Source: Strongylocentrotus pallidus
Lineage: Eukaryota; Echinodermata; Echinoidea; Camarodonta; Strongylocentrotidae
Direction: 5' to 3'
Length of the DNA: 28,835 nucleotides
NCBI GenBank assembly: GCA_030265145.1
Contig: JARBES010000125.1
Span: 15,697,956-15,726,790 of the forward strand
Shown: piece after piece, positions 27,101-28,835 of the stretch
Layout: every line of letters begins with the position of its first letter
How positions within the stretch are numbered: the first letter of the stretch is position 1
Notes under the pieces: generated by a model
Told to the model about the DNA's origin: nothing
The model's input: the letters and a program-made list of their open reading frames with translations, nothing else
Databases searched by the model: none
Translations under genes and position numbers: made by a program

Positions 27101-28731
27101 GTGATATGGATAATTTCATCCATTTCCTACATTGAATTTAGGGAGGAGGCATATAGGAGGCGCAGTCACATTTGTCTTGTTACATTCTGTAGTGGGGGAA
27201 ATATGGAATAAGAATCAATATGTGGATACTCTAAGTTTGTTCCAAAAACATAGCTTGAATTCATTTGAATGATTTACTTTTAAAGAATAGAAGGGAAGTG
27301 AATATGGGATGGGTAGAAAATCACTTCACAAGAAAAATCAAGAGAGTGAATGGGAGAAATGCACTGTAACTCATTGGAAAAAAATAATTTACAAGCTGAT
27401 AGGGCTAGAAACAAAATAGTTAAGATGAACCATATTGTTTCATGTTCGGTGTTTTCAAAATTGAAAGAAATAGAATGGACAGAAGCTCCTTTAATATTTG
27501 TTATCAATTAATAAAGTTTATCCAAAGAAATTTGTCTTCTTGTTCTTCCCTAACTTAGGACTTCCATGCACTGATCAACGACCTTGAGGGGCGTATCACC
27601 ATAGCAACAACTCAACATCCCCTCATCATCTACATTGACGGCCCTGATAAACTGAGTGATGATTACAAGGCCAGGTCAATGGTCTGGTTGCCTAGTAACC
27701 TACCAGAGAATGTGAAGATAGTGGTATCATGTACTACAATGGAGGAGGAGAAGACGGACAGTTTCAAAGCTTTGAAGGTATTAACCCCATTTCTGGTACT
27801 TAGTTGACAAATATTTGCTATAAATAAACTTACAGTTGGACAAATCTTAGCTTAAGTCAGTGTTTGATTGTCATATCTCATATGAATGTACAATGTTCTT
27901 TGGAAGAAAATAAATCATAACCTGTTGCCTATGTGGACATGGTGATTGGTGTGTTCAGCCTACGCGAATGAGATCATTCAGTGTTCAACAGGTTAAATGT
28001 AGATGTACTCGGTCCTTTCTAACCTTAAAGAATTGCAAAGAAAGCAAGGGTGTAGTGTATTCCAAAATTGTCCTATAATATCTTCATTATAGATAACTTT
28101 TAGTTTCAACTTTTGAGTTAAGTTTTGAAAAGTAGAAGTTCAGATAGTTGGAAAAGAAGGAGACTGATGGCTCGGTGGTAGACAAGTGGTCTTGTAACGT
28201 GGAGGTCCTAGGTTTTTTAAACCAAGTCAATGCACCAGTGTCCTTTGGTAAGGCATTAATCCTCATTATCAAGTCCCTCAGAGAGGTCTTAAAGCCGTCG
28301 GTCCCCTGTTTGCTTACTTGCAAGCATACACACGCTTTCTTAGCAGTCAGGTGAAACATCAAACCATCAACAACAAAAAAAACCATCAAACCAAATCACC
28401 CCACTGTATCTGATATAATATTTGATATATTCTATCATCACATTCCTGGTATATTCCATCCATTTTATTTCCCAGAAACAATGTCCTGATGCCGACTTCT
28501 ACACCCTCCCCGACCTCACACAACTCGAGGCCAAGTACATCCTCAATTACCTCCTGGAACAAGAGGGTCGACGTATCACCAAGGACCAACATGAGACCGT
28601 GATGAAGGCAATGGAGGAGGTGTCATCACCGCTGTACCTGAGGCTGATCTGCGACCAGGCCGTTGGGTGGAAGAGTTTTTCGGAGAAGAGAGAGACGTAC
28701 ATCGCAACGGATCTGAGGAAGATGATTAGTG
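1400..28731 (+). CDS. NWD1/NWD2-like NACHT (STAND) ATPase gene, 17 exons, 3' end beyond window
   Basis: Spliced reading of 17 exons gives one open frame of 1129 codons plus one base, with intron phases 0,0,0,0,1,0,2,2,2,2,1,0,2,2,0,0,1 all compatible. Residues 1-468 are Ser/Pro-rich and probably disordered. About 469-670 is a DUF4062-like region (VSSTFTD, ER, DMNWG, CLAELQECEK, GPFFVTLMGQKMG). The NACHT ATPase has Walker A GLDGRGKTS (905-913, K911), Walker B PLIIYID (D998) and KIVVS (1024-1028) as likely sensor 1. Features recalled from human NWD2 match in order: VPPVYVLQP, QYLDGLANEFFDTM, LYEEVAQH and WLPSNLPENVKIVVS. NWD proteins are cytosolic STAND ATPases that normally end in WD40 repeats; those would lie to the right. 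The long N-terminal extension is unlike vertebrate NWD2 as I recall it. The family call is strong, orthology to NWD1 versus NWD2 is open, and the link to exon 1 is the weakest part. Confidence 0.85.
2154..2175 (+). repeat. Homopolymer run of 22 G
   Basis: Twenty-two consecutive G residues are followed by ATGAGAGGG. The length may be affected by sequencing. G-rich on the transcribed gene's sense strand, so it could fold as a G-quadruplex in the nascent RNA. Confidence 0.95.
3015..3393 (+). repeat. Compound microsatellite: (AAT/ATT)n then (GAA)n
   Basis: 3015-3156 is built of AAT/ATA/GTTAAT units. 3157-3393 is nearly pure purine (GAA)n with GGA and AAA interruptions, about 237 bases. All frames through it give homopolymer-like Arg, Glu or Lys (or Ser/Phe on the other strand), which is repeat translation and not protein. 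Long GAA tracts are known to form triplex and slow transcription elongation in other systems. Confidence 0.97.
3741..3777 (+). mobile_element. LINE-like 3' tail (ACTTTG)n
   Basis: AGCAAATAAAGACGAATGTG is followed by three ACTTTG units. The pattern of an AATAAA-like word followed by a short 5-7-mer tandem tail is typical of 3' ends of CR1/L2/RTE-type LINEs. Similar ends with different tails occur elsewhere in the window. No coding part is recognisable. Confidence 0.4.
4531..4600. repeat. 13-bp perfect inverted repeat with 44-base loop
   Basis: TTTCTCAGAACTT at 4531-4543 and its exact reverse complement at 4588-4600. The loop and its surroundings (AATCTCTACGACTCTTCAAC) resemble 518-540 (AATCTCTATGACTCTT), suggesting two copies of an unnamed dispersed repeat. 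Confidence 0.6.
4880..5215 (+). promoter_or_regulatory. GC-richer island with RFX X-box-like site
   Basis: This stretch has more CG dinucleotides than the flanks and stays open for about 90 codons on both strands, as GC-rich non-coding DNA often does. It contains ATAACCATGGCAAC at 5004-5017, whose reverse complement GTTGCCATGGTTAT closely matches the RFX X-box consensus (RYYNYY N1-3 RRNRAC). It could be an alternative promoter or an enhancer in intron 1. I do not accept the 94- or 88-codon frames as genes. Confidence 0.35.
5004..5017 (-). promoter_or_regulatory. RFX X-box-like motif
   Basis: ATAACCATGGCAAC reads GTTGCCATGGTTAT on the other strand, an inverted-repeat X-box with both half-sites present and a two-base spacer. 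RFX sites drive ciliary genes in animals; whether this one is used is unknown. Confidence 0.4.
6559..6662 (+). repeat. Imperfect (GA)n with terminal poly-G
   Basis: Runs of AAAGAGAGAG, CAGACAGACA and a final block of 12 G. Simple sequence only. Confidence 0.9.
6827..6875 (+). promoter_or_regulatory. GC box, TCGCGAGA and X-box-like cluster
   Basis: Within 50 bases there are GCCCCGCCC (6827-6835), CCTCGCGAGA (6841-6850) and GTTATTATGGCAAC (6862-6875, an X-box-like site with one strong half). GC boxes, the CGCGAGA element and X-boxes are all found in animal promoters. The cluster suggests a regulatory element or an alternative start inside intron 1. No open frame with a start and a good donor follows closely. 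Confidence 0.33.
7291..7447 (+). repeat. Imperfect tandem duplication, about 103-bp unit
   Basis: GGATAAAGGTTGTGCTTTTG with GAATGCATGGGCAAAC at 7291 recurs at 7394 as GGATTAAGGTTGTGCTTG with GAATGCATGGGCAAAC, each followed by an AACGTT(T)TATGTAGATG segment. The second copy lacks an internal stretch of about 45 bases. Confidence 0.85.
7499..7847 (-). mobile_element. tRNA-Ser-like SINE, apparently full length
   Basis: On the minus strand it starts near 7847 with GGGAGTGTCGTGGTCGAGTGG, box A in TGGTCGAGTGG (7827-7837), and box B GGTTCGAATCC (7782-7792). The spacing and the anticodon-loop-like CTGGAGA suggest a tRNA-Ser(GGA)-type head. A body with TGCTCCCCAGGGAG and an AAGCGC...GCGCT stem follows. 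It ends in a TTATTATT tail (plus strand AATAATAATATTAATAATAT at 7501). Related 3' pieces lie at 12503 and 20525. Confidence 0.8.
7960..8287 (+). repeat. Pyrimidine tract (CTT/CCT)n
   Basis: About 330 bases almost purely C/T, with one AT-containing break around 8125-8165. Translated frames give Leu/Phe/Ser runs and are not genes. It lies 110 bases beyond the SINE head. A short GGGGAGCATCTGACTTGACGG at 8288-8308 recalls the SINE body and may be a fragment. Confidence 0.9.
8796..9138. mobile_element. MITE-like hairpin element, 343 bp
   Basis: AGGGACTTTTAGATTTGCAC at the left end continues CGTCGACATAGTGGACT, and the exact reverse complement of this 37-base end closes the element at 9102-9138. 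Weaker matching (GGACTACTACGTGTGACG against GGACTGCTACGGGTGATG) extends the arms to about 70 bases. There is no open frame, so it is non-autonomous. A 9-bp palindrome AAGGCACTG.CAGTGCCTT sits at 8852-8870. I see no clear target-site duplication and do not assign a superfamily. Confidence 0.85.
10535..10670 (+). repeat. 21-bp tandem repeat TTTCGGGGGCT
   Basis: TTTCGGGGGCT occurs at 10535, 10592, 10613 and 10634. The last three are 21 bases apart, and a reverse copy AGCCCCCG follows at 10658. GC-rich GGGGG/CCCCC words continue to about 10980. This may be the end of an unnamed element or a small protein-binding array. No exon call is supported. Confidence 0.7.
11094..11242. mobile_element. Short MITE-like hairpin element, 149 bp
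   Basis: GGGCCCCGTTTCATGAAAC then TTGTTATCAATAACAA at the left end pairs with TTGTTATTGATAACAAAG then TTTTATGAAACGGGGCCC at the right: about 35 bases with few mismatches. The interior is about 75 bases, AT-rich and non-coding. Flanking duplication is not clear. It looks like a small non-autonomous DNA transposon. Confidence 0.85.
11514..12155. repeat. Nested (four-arm) palindromic element
   Basis: Large imperfect inverted repeat centred near 11836. Matching pairs include ATACCCCTTG (11541) with CAAGAGGTAT (12124), CCACATTCTCAAGAAA (11647-11662) with its exact reverse complement at 12007-12022, AGGGCCTTTG (11613) with CAAAGGCCCT (12053-12062), and GTATGAATAATTT (11708-11720) with AAATTATTCATAC (11931-11943). 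Each half is also an imperfect palindrome: a module like TTAACAACTAAATTATTC occurs in alternating orientation at about 11514, 11714, 11921 and 12139. It ends about 160 bases before exon 2. Confidence 0.8.
12318..12428 (+). CDS. Exon 2 (37 codons, low complexity)
   Basis: A pyrimidine-rich acceptor CTCTTTGCAG ends at 12317 and the donor CAT|GTAAGT starts at 12429. The exon reads TDQASSSVESTTDTKADDQG and on to TNGVH, phase 0 at both ends. It is acidic and Ser/Thr-rich, probably disordered, with no known domain. Both splice sites are near consensus and the frame fits its neighbours, but there is no family similarity to confirm it. Confidence 0.62.
12503..12587 (-). mobile_element. 3' fragment of the tRNA-Ser-like SINE family
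   Basis: AATAATAAAATAAT tail, then ATTTATATAGCGCC, a stem and GGCGCTTTACA, the same order as the 3' part of the SINE at 7499 (tail, AGCGC, GCGCTTTACAG). The tRNA head is missing, as in 5'-truncated insertions. Confidence 0.6.
12812..13015 (-). mobile_element. tRNA-derived SINE (second family), reverse orientation
   Basis: On the minus strand it reads GGAGGCGTGATGGCTCAAGG then GTAGAGCAG (box A region) and GGTTTGAAACC (box B), then CAATGCACTTGTGCCCTTTC, CCTCATTATCAAGTCC and GAGAGGACTTAAAG. This is the same order as the copies at 21924 and 28158. It ends near GCAGTC at 12818 with no satellite tail. Head just 46 bases from exon 3. Confidence 0.8.
13062..13145 (+). CDS. Exon 3 (28 codons, basic)
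   Basis: Acceptor TGATTTTCAG is followed by AGC ACA AAC and the donor is AGG|GTGAGT, a very good match to consensus. Both ends are phase 0. The peptide STNQRYSRRKALKKMRLNN continues to ISYLR; the run RRKALKKMR is strongly basic and could act as a nuclear localisation or membrane-contact patch (inference). The exon starts only about 45 bases beyond a reverse-oriented SINE. Confidence 0.7.
13146..13978 (+). other. Intron 3
   Basis: GTGAGT to the long pyrimidine acceptor tract at 13951-13978. AT-rich, with small hairpins only (for example CTTCTCTCTTTGGCATAAGAG near 13645). I see no repeat family or gene here. Confidence 0.6.
13979..14071 (+). CDS. Exon 4 (31 codons)
   Basis: A long pyrimidine tract (TTTTTTCTTTCTTTCTTTCATTTCTCAG) precedes the exon, here described only by its position at 13951-13978. 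The peptide starts QRFRERPEPWMDNDTIDSEG and ends KFKPK, phase 0 at both ends. The donor AAG|GTTTGA is weak, so the exact 3' end is less certain than the 5' end. Joined to exon 3 it gives SYLRQRFRERPEPW, a continuous charged stretch. Confidence 0.66.
14072..14662 (+). other. Intron 4
   Basis: Weak donor GTTTGA, acceptor TTGTACAG. AT-rich unique-looking sequence. A short inverted repeat ACTGAACTGAGTTCAGT lies near 14471. Nothing else recognised. Confidence 0.55.
14663..15581 (+). CDS. Exon 5 (largest exon: Ser/Pro-rich linker and start of DUF4062-like domain)
   Basis: Acceptor TGTTGTACAG leads into TPGRVDIFTKYNEIGG, a segment that looks conserved (order-promoting, GLYPGAFSFTPLP). It is followed by about 200 residues rich in Ser, Pro and charge (RNSSGRSRLSSGMSRDGS and similar), typical of a phosphorylated disordered linker. 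The last residues, VSNTFRLYVSSTFT (469-482), begin the DUF4062-like fold. Donor G|GTAAGG gives phase 1; the split codon becomes D in SSTFTD. The open frame of more than 300 codons without a stop in AT-rich DNA is itself strong evidence. Confidence 0.92.
15582..16390 (+). other. Intron 5
   Basis: GTAAGG to GTGTAG. No recognised repeat or gene. The open stretch at 15703-16002 has no codon-like character and is taken as chance. Confidence 0.6.
16391..16593 (+). CDS. Exon 6 (core of DUF4062-like domain)
   Basis: Acceptor TTTTGTGTAG and donor GTG|GTGAGT bound residues 483-550. The sequence DFGAERTVLIAKAYPRLRAF, then CDMNWGLKDYSTDD and CLAELQECEKVSKGPFFV, follows the NWD/DUF4062 pattern: ER with a hydrophobic helix, YP.L..FC, the D.(R/N/Y)WG motif, then an L..C..S.GP.F segment. 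In human NWD2 the corresponding stretch reads QVIDLYWGV and CLKTSAGPCF (recalled, not searched). Confidence 0.95.
16727..17020 (+). repeat. Tandem duplication, two copies of about 147 bp
   Basis: Copy 1 16727-16871, copy 2 16872-17020. Shared words in order: ATTCCACTATT, GAGCATGG, TTGAAGTG, TCCCTAA, AAAGATTTCAA, GTACATTT, AGTAACCCTTATTAACG, CCCTTGCCATA. Divergence suggests an old duplication. Confidence 0.9.
17210..17607 (+). mobile_element. Probable LINE 3' end with (TTGAAAC)n tail
   Basis: T-rich, GTTCTCTGTTTTTTATATTG-like 3' untranslated character, then GAATTGAAATAAAACTTG and repeats of ACTTGAA to 17607. Such AATAAA plus short tandem tail ends are typical of CR1/L2-like LINEs. No reverse transcriptase remnant is legible. 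The left limit is uncertain. The 18-bp perfect palindrome GCTACATGTACATGTAGC is at 17225-17242. Confidence 0.45.
17619..17761 (+). CDS. Exon 7 (end of DUF4062-like domain)
   Basis: Acceptor CCTTCTTTTTAG and donor AG|GTAATA. It encodes TLMGQKMGFQALPDSFPEED then FSSLVSAIERERAHYVATRR, residues 551-597, matching the L(L/M)G.(K/R)YG segment of NWD proteins. It exits in phase 2. The acceptor lies about 12 bases after a LINE-like tail of TTGAAAC repeats, so most of the polypyrimidine context comes from the short stretch between tail and exon. Confidence 0.95.
17762..18520 (+). other. Intron 7
   Basis: GTAATA to AACACAG. Contains a GC-skewed stretch (17885-18162) that may be a hAT-type fragment; the rest is unremarkable. 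Confidence 0.55.
17885..18162 (+). mobile_element. Possible hAT-like non-autonomous element fragment
   Basis: Begins CAGTGGCGGGTCCAGGG, close to the CAGTGGCGGATCCAGGG end seen on many marine-invertebrate hAT elements (recalled, not searched). The interior has G/C runs (GGGGGAGGGGGGAAGGGG, a run of C at 18103-18116). The expected matching right end is only dimly visible at 18143-18162. Confidence 0.35.
18521..18580 (+). CDS. Exon 8 (20 codons, phase 2-2)
   Basis: Acceptor CTTATTAACACAG, donor CCAG|GTAACT. Together with the preceding AG it reads SIEEQLNNRPITVESKKDGT, residues 598-617. Both flanking introns are phase 2, so the exon can be skipped or kept without changing frame. It lies between the DUF4062-like core and the linker, where family members vary in length. 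Confidence 0.86.
20361..20490 (-). mobile_element. Reverse LINE-like 3' end, (TTTAA)n tail
   Basis: CTTTAATTTATTTTAATTTA then TTTATTTCACATATGCTCGA. On the minus strand this is GAGCATATGTGAAATAAAT followed by an AATTAAA-type tail, the same order as the element at 26448 (GAGCATGAAATAAATGCG plus AATTC tail). The extent to the right is a guess. Confidence 0.4.
20525..20777 (-). mobile_element. tRNA-Ser-like SINE, head missing
   Basis: Tail AATAATAATAATACATTTGG, then AGCGCTTAATAC, TTTACA, CTCCCTGGGGAACATT, CCTACCGGGTACCCAT and CTTTCCAAAGGA, parallel to 7499-7847 (CTCCCTGGGGAGCATT, CCTACCGGGTACCCAT, CTTGCCAAAGGA). It stops at TTGTGTC where the full copy goes on to its tRNA head. Confidence 0.75.
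21426..21443 (+). CDS. Exon 9, candidate 18-nt microexon (6 residues)
   Basis: A good acceptor (TTCATTCATTGTAG) and a consensus donor (GCG|GTAAGT) enclose only 18 nt. In the phase-2 frame it adds RNSVW plus part of an Arg codon and leaves phase 2 unchanged, so the protein is in frame with or without it. It lies in the middle of a 4.56-kb gap between exons 8 and 10. No stop is introduced. The alternative is that it is a chance pair of splice-like sites in a long intron. Confidence 0.5.
21716..21740 (-). mobile_element. Reverse LINE-like 3' tail (CAGTT)n
   Basis: TTCAGTTCAGTTCACTTTAT then TCAACC. On the minus strand: GGTTGAATAAAGTGAACTGA, an AATAAA word followed by a 5-mer tail. The body to the right is not identifiable. 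Confidence 0.35.
21924..22643 (+). mobile_element. tRNA-derived SINE with expanded internal 10-bp repeat
   Basis: Head GGGGACACAAGCTCAGTGG then TAGAGCAG (box A from 21933), and box B GGTTCGAAACC at 21970-21980. The body follows: CAATGCGCTTGTGCCC, CCTCATTACCAAGTCC, GGAGAGGACTTATAAGCC, TCCCCTGTTTGCTTA, GCAGTCTGGTAAAAC. Next comes a 10-bp array (AAATCAAACC) from about 22127 to 22632, then a closing CCACCGTATC. The sister copy at 28158 ends in the same CCACTGTATC after only two or three units, so the array lies inside the SINE and is not a neighbour. Confidence 0.85.
22127..22632 (+). repeat. Minisatellite of AAATCAAACC, about 50 units
   Basis: Roughly 500 bases of the decamer AAATCAAACC with variants AACTAAATCC, CAAACCATAT and AAACCAAGTC. 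It has strong strand asymmetry (almost no G on the plus strand). Variant units recur in runs, which suggests growth by local duplication. Confidence 0.95.
22765..22850 (+). repeat. Simple repeat (GATAAT)n
   Basis: Imperfect GATGATAATAATGATA units ending in ATATATATATG. Simple sequence only. Confidence 0.9.
23138..23287 (+). CDS. Exon 10 (50 codons, phase 2-2)
   Basis: Acceptor TTCCTTGTAG, donor TCAG|GTGAGA. Residues 624-673: EVERLPAEGQEDVEKGPVEK, then ALQTWYKLDENNVPPVYVLQ and PI. The W...DEN.VP..Y.L.P pattern is the same as the WYCRDENSVPAAYYLRP segment I recall from human NWD2, which places this exon confidently in the family. Confidence 0.96.
23288..23967 (+). other. Intron 10, mostly a four-copy tandem repeat
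   Basis: GTGAGA to TCACACAG. 23463-23886 is the tandem array; the rest is unremarkable. Confidence 0.7.
23463..23886 (+). repeat. Tandem repeat, about 109-bp unit, four copies
   Basis: Units start at 23463, 23572, 23680 and 23791. Each carries TCACA(A/T), an A/T stretch, TAGAGTGCAAT, then a TTGTTGTTTAGAATTGA-like part, TACCTCTTTACA, GCAAGAAT and GCTGAAAGT. Copies 2 and 3 are the closest. The fourth is the most diverged and lacks the usual start. Confidence 0.9.
23968..24125 (+). CDS. Exon 11 (linker helix region)
   Basis: Acceptor TTTATCACACAG, donor ACAG|GTAGGA, exits in phase 1. Residues 674-726 read SQFREILSNDKQKRLRAKNQ, then VMYKRLIKTLTKYVPMAIRD and AETYLQ. The peptide is helical and basic, corresponding to the W.EI...I...F..AV..L segment of NWD2. 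It is probably a connector between the sensor-like N-terminal domain and the ATPase. Confidence 0.94.
24126..24774 (+). other. Intron 11
   Basis: GTAGGA to ACTACAG. Purine-rich in its second half, with no repeat family or gene recognised. Confidence 0.6.
24775..24989 (+). CDS. Exon 12 (linker helix region)
   Basis: Acceptor TTAACACTACAG, donor CAG|GTAGGT. Residues 727-798: VNERELDHAVFSAEPEKSKK, VASFVRHIKDLRKNL, then NLKPEIDFPKFERVEDLRDV. The order E.E...A.........F.R.I is like the S.IEDEFDFALGKQ...FLKKCVCYIRKI stretch of NWD2. Exits in phase 0. Confidence 0.94.
24990..25302 (+). other. Intron 12
   Basis: GTAGGT to TCTCGTAG, 313 bases, unique-looking. The short open frames across its right border are shadows of exon 13. 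Confidence 0.7.
25303..25532 (+). CDS. Exon 13 (pre-NACHT segment)
   Basis: Acceptor GTCTCGTAG, donor AAAG|GTAAAT. Residues 799-874 include HSQYLDGLANEFFDTMKVKL and YSLYEEVAQHVNFLQE. This matches the family hallmark H/NxYxxGLxxxFxxDM and LYxEIxxH found just before the P-loop in NWD proteins. Exits in phase 2 into a short 250-nt intron. Confidence 0.96.
25541..25781 (+). mobile_element. LINE-like 3' end filling intron 13, (TCAA)n tail
   Basis: The intron is 250 bases (25533-25782). Most of it reads as a 3' end finishing ATGAAATGGAATAAATTC then AAATCAATCAATCAATTATT. AATAAA followed by a TCAA tandem tail fits a LINE 3' end, and the acceptor TTTCTAG begins a few bases later. Family not assigned. 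Confidence 0.4.
25783..25941 (+). CDS. Exon 14 (NACHT P-loop, Walker A)
   Basis: Acceptor AATTATTTCTAG, donor AAAGA|GTAAGT. Residues 875-927 begin RSRRFYGRKETLQYIKQYL and contain LVLCGLDGRGKTSLIAKAC. GLDGRGKTS fits GxxGxGK(T/S), with K911 the likely nucleotide-phosphate contact. The short YGRKETL..I motif before it is typical of AAA+/STAND proteins. Walker A appears intact, so ATP binding is expected (inference). Confidence 0.97.
25942..26287 (+). other. Intron 14
   Basis: GTAAGT to TGTTCCAG. No repeat or gene recognised. Confidence 0.6.
26288..26417 (+). CDS. Exon 15 (NACHT core)
   Basis: Acceptor TTTGTTCCAG, donor GAG|GTAGGT. Residues 928-971: EQEAATVVRFVGLTAESENI, then LLQGICQQISHTYSMDLAAV and PE. 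The VVRF(V/L)G.T..S...R.LL..IC.Q(I/L) pattern is what NWD2 shows as VVIVRFLGTTDMSSDLRTLLLSVCEQL, given here as a recalled comparison. Phase 0 exit. Confidence 0.96.
26448..26660 (-). mobile_element. Reverse LINE-like 3' end, (AATTC)n tail
   Basis: TTGAATTGAATTCGCATTTA then TTTCATGCTCG. On the minus strand this is CGAGCATGAAATAAATGCG followed by AATTC units, parallel to 20361. A purine-rich stretch reaches about 26660. No reverse transcriptase remnant seen. Confidence 0.4.
26834..27140 (+). repeat. Tandem duplication, two copies of about 150 bp
   Basis: Copy 1 26834-26994, copy 2 26995-27140. Shared words in order: TTTT(G/A)GGCATA, GGTTGAAGATTG, GATCT, GGGCTAGTAGGT, CATAGTC, CAGTTGACATTTGAT, CTTTTTGTTTTCAT, TGATATG, ATAATTTCA, CATTTCCTA. 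Confidence 0.9.
27559..27777 (+). CDS. Exon 16 (NACHT Walker B and sensor)
   Basis: Acceptor CCCTAACTTAG, donor AAG|GTATTA. Residues 972-1044. PLIIYIDGPDKL is the Walker B strand (D998), with GPDKL where NWD2 has DALEQL. WLPSNLPENVKIVVS is the usual LP..LP..V(K/R)IV(V/L)S sensor-1 stretch. Phase 0 at both ends. Confidence 0.97.
27778..28475 (+). other. Intron 16
   Basis: GTATTA to TTTCCCAG. The right half is a SINE (28158-28410) that ends about 65 bases before exon 17. 27780-28150 is unremarkable. Confidence 0.6.
28158..28410 (+). mobile_element. tRNA-derived SINE (same family as 21924), short tail
   Basis: AGACTGATGGCTCGGTGGT then AGACAAG (box A). Box B is degenerate (GGTTTTTTAAACC). Then follow CAATGCACCAGTGTCC, CCTCATTATCAAGTCC, GAGAGGTCTTAAAGCC, TCCCCTGTTTGCTTAC, CTTAGCAGTCAGGTG, two or three CAAACCATCA-like units and CCACTGTATC. 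Its ending defines the 3' border of the family. Confidence 0.82.
28476..28731 (+). CDS. Exon 17 (NACHT helical part); gene continues past window
   Basis: Acceptor TATTTCCCAG, donor AGTG|GTAGGT. Residues 1045-1129: KQCPDADFYTLPDLTQLEAK, then ILNYLLEQEGRRITKDQHET and SSPLYLRLICDQAVGWKSFS. SPLYLRL is the common winged-helix/ARC-like segment of NACHT proteins (NWD2: LPMFVNLTFREVRHW). The exon ends in phase 1, so at least one more exon lies to the right; WD40 repeats are expected there but not seen here. Confidence 0.95.
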
Positions 28732-28835
28732 GTAGGTTGGTGCTCTGAAAAGATATACAGTCGTGAATGGCCAATATCCCTTGATTTTTTGAAGCACATA
28801 ATCGTGGCACTTAAGATTGGTAAAACCTTGTCGTT
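28732..28835 (+). other. Intron 17, left part
   Basis: Begins GTAGGT after exon 17 and runs to the window edge. No coding signal. Confidence 0.8.

Larger units (their letters stand above)
26418..27558 (+). other. Intron 15
   Basis: GTAGGT to TAACTTAG. Starts with a reverse LINE-like 3' end (26448), then a two-copy duplication (26834-27140). 27140-27550 is unremarkable. Confidence 0.6.

Overview
The window looks like nuclear DNA of a marine deuterostome invertebrate, most likely an echinoderm and possibly a sea urchin. The reasons are: long AT-rich introns with GT..AG borders, many short mobile-element remnants (two tRNA-derived SINE families, several hairpin elements, LINE-like 3' ends), frequent TACATGTA words, and a single large gene of the animal NWD1/NWD2 type. 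Species assignment is inference. I saw no prokaryotic, organellar or viral gene.

One gene on the + strand explains all the coding sequence I can support. It is read as 17 exons, a candidate first exon at 1400-1639 and then sixteen from 12318 to 28731, and it runs off the right edge. All seventeen join in one open frame of 3388 nt (1129 codons plus one base). Residues 1-468 are a low-complexity Ser/Pro/basic N-terminal region. About residues 469-670 form a DUF4062-like domain, with an SSTFTD..ER motif and DMNWG. About 670-875 is a linker resembling that of NWD proteins. From 875 on lies a NACHT/STAND P-loop ATPase with Walker A GLDGRGKTS, Walker B IIYID and a sensor-like KIVVS. The WD40 part expected of the family must lie to the right of the window.

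Layout: 1-1399 is upstream sequence with only weak promoter hints. 1640-12317 is a 10.7-kb first intron with a compound ATT/GAA microsatellite (about 3018-3393), two RFX X-box-like sites (5004, 6862), a tRNA-Ser-like SINE (7499-7847), a pyrimidine tract (7960-8287), a 343-bp hairpin element (8796-9138), a 149-bp hairpin element (11094-11242) and a nested palindrome (11514-12155). 12318-15581 holds the N-terminal exons. 16391-24989 holds the DUF4062-like and linker exons. 25303-28731 holds the NACHT exons. Introns carry tandem duplications, SINEs and LINE-like tails. The most notable repeat is a SINE at 21924-22643 whose internal 10-bp repeat has grown to about 500 bp.

The most interesting points are an 18-nt in-frame microexon (21426-21443), the SINE with an internal satellite expansion, the four-arm palindrome at 11514-12155, and two X-box-like sites far downstream of the candidate first exon. 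I did not find a clearly new multi-gene system.
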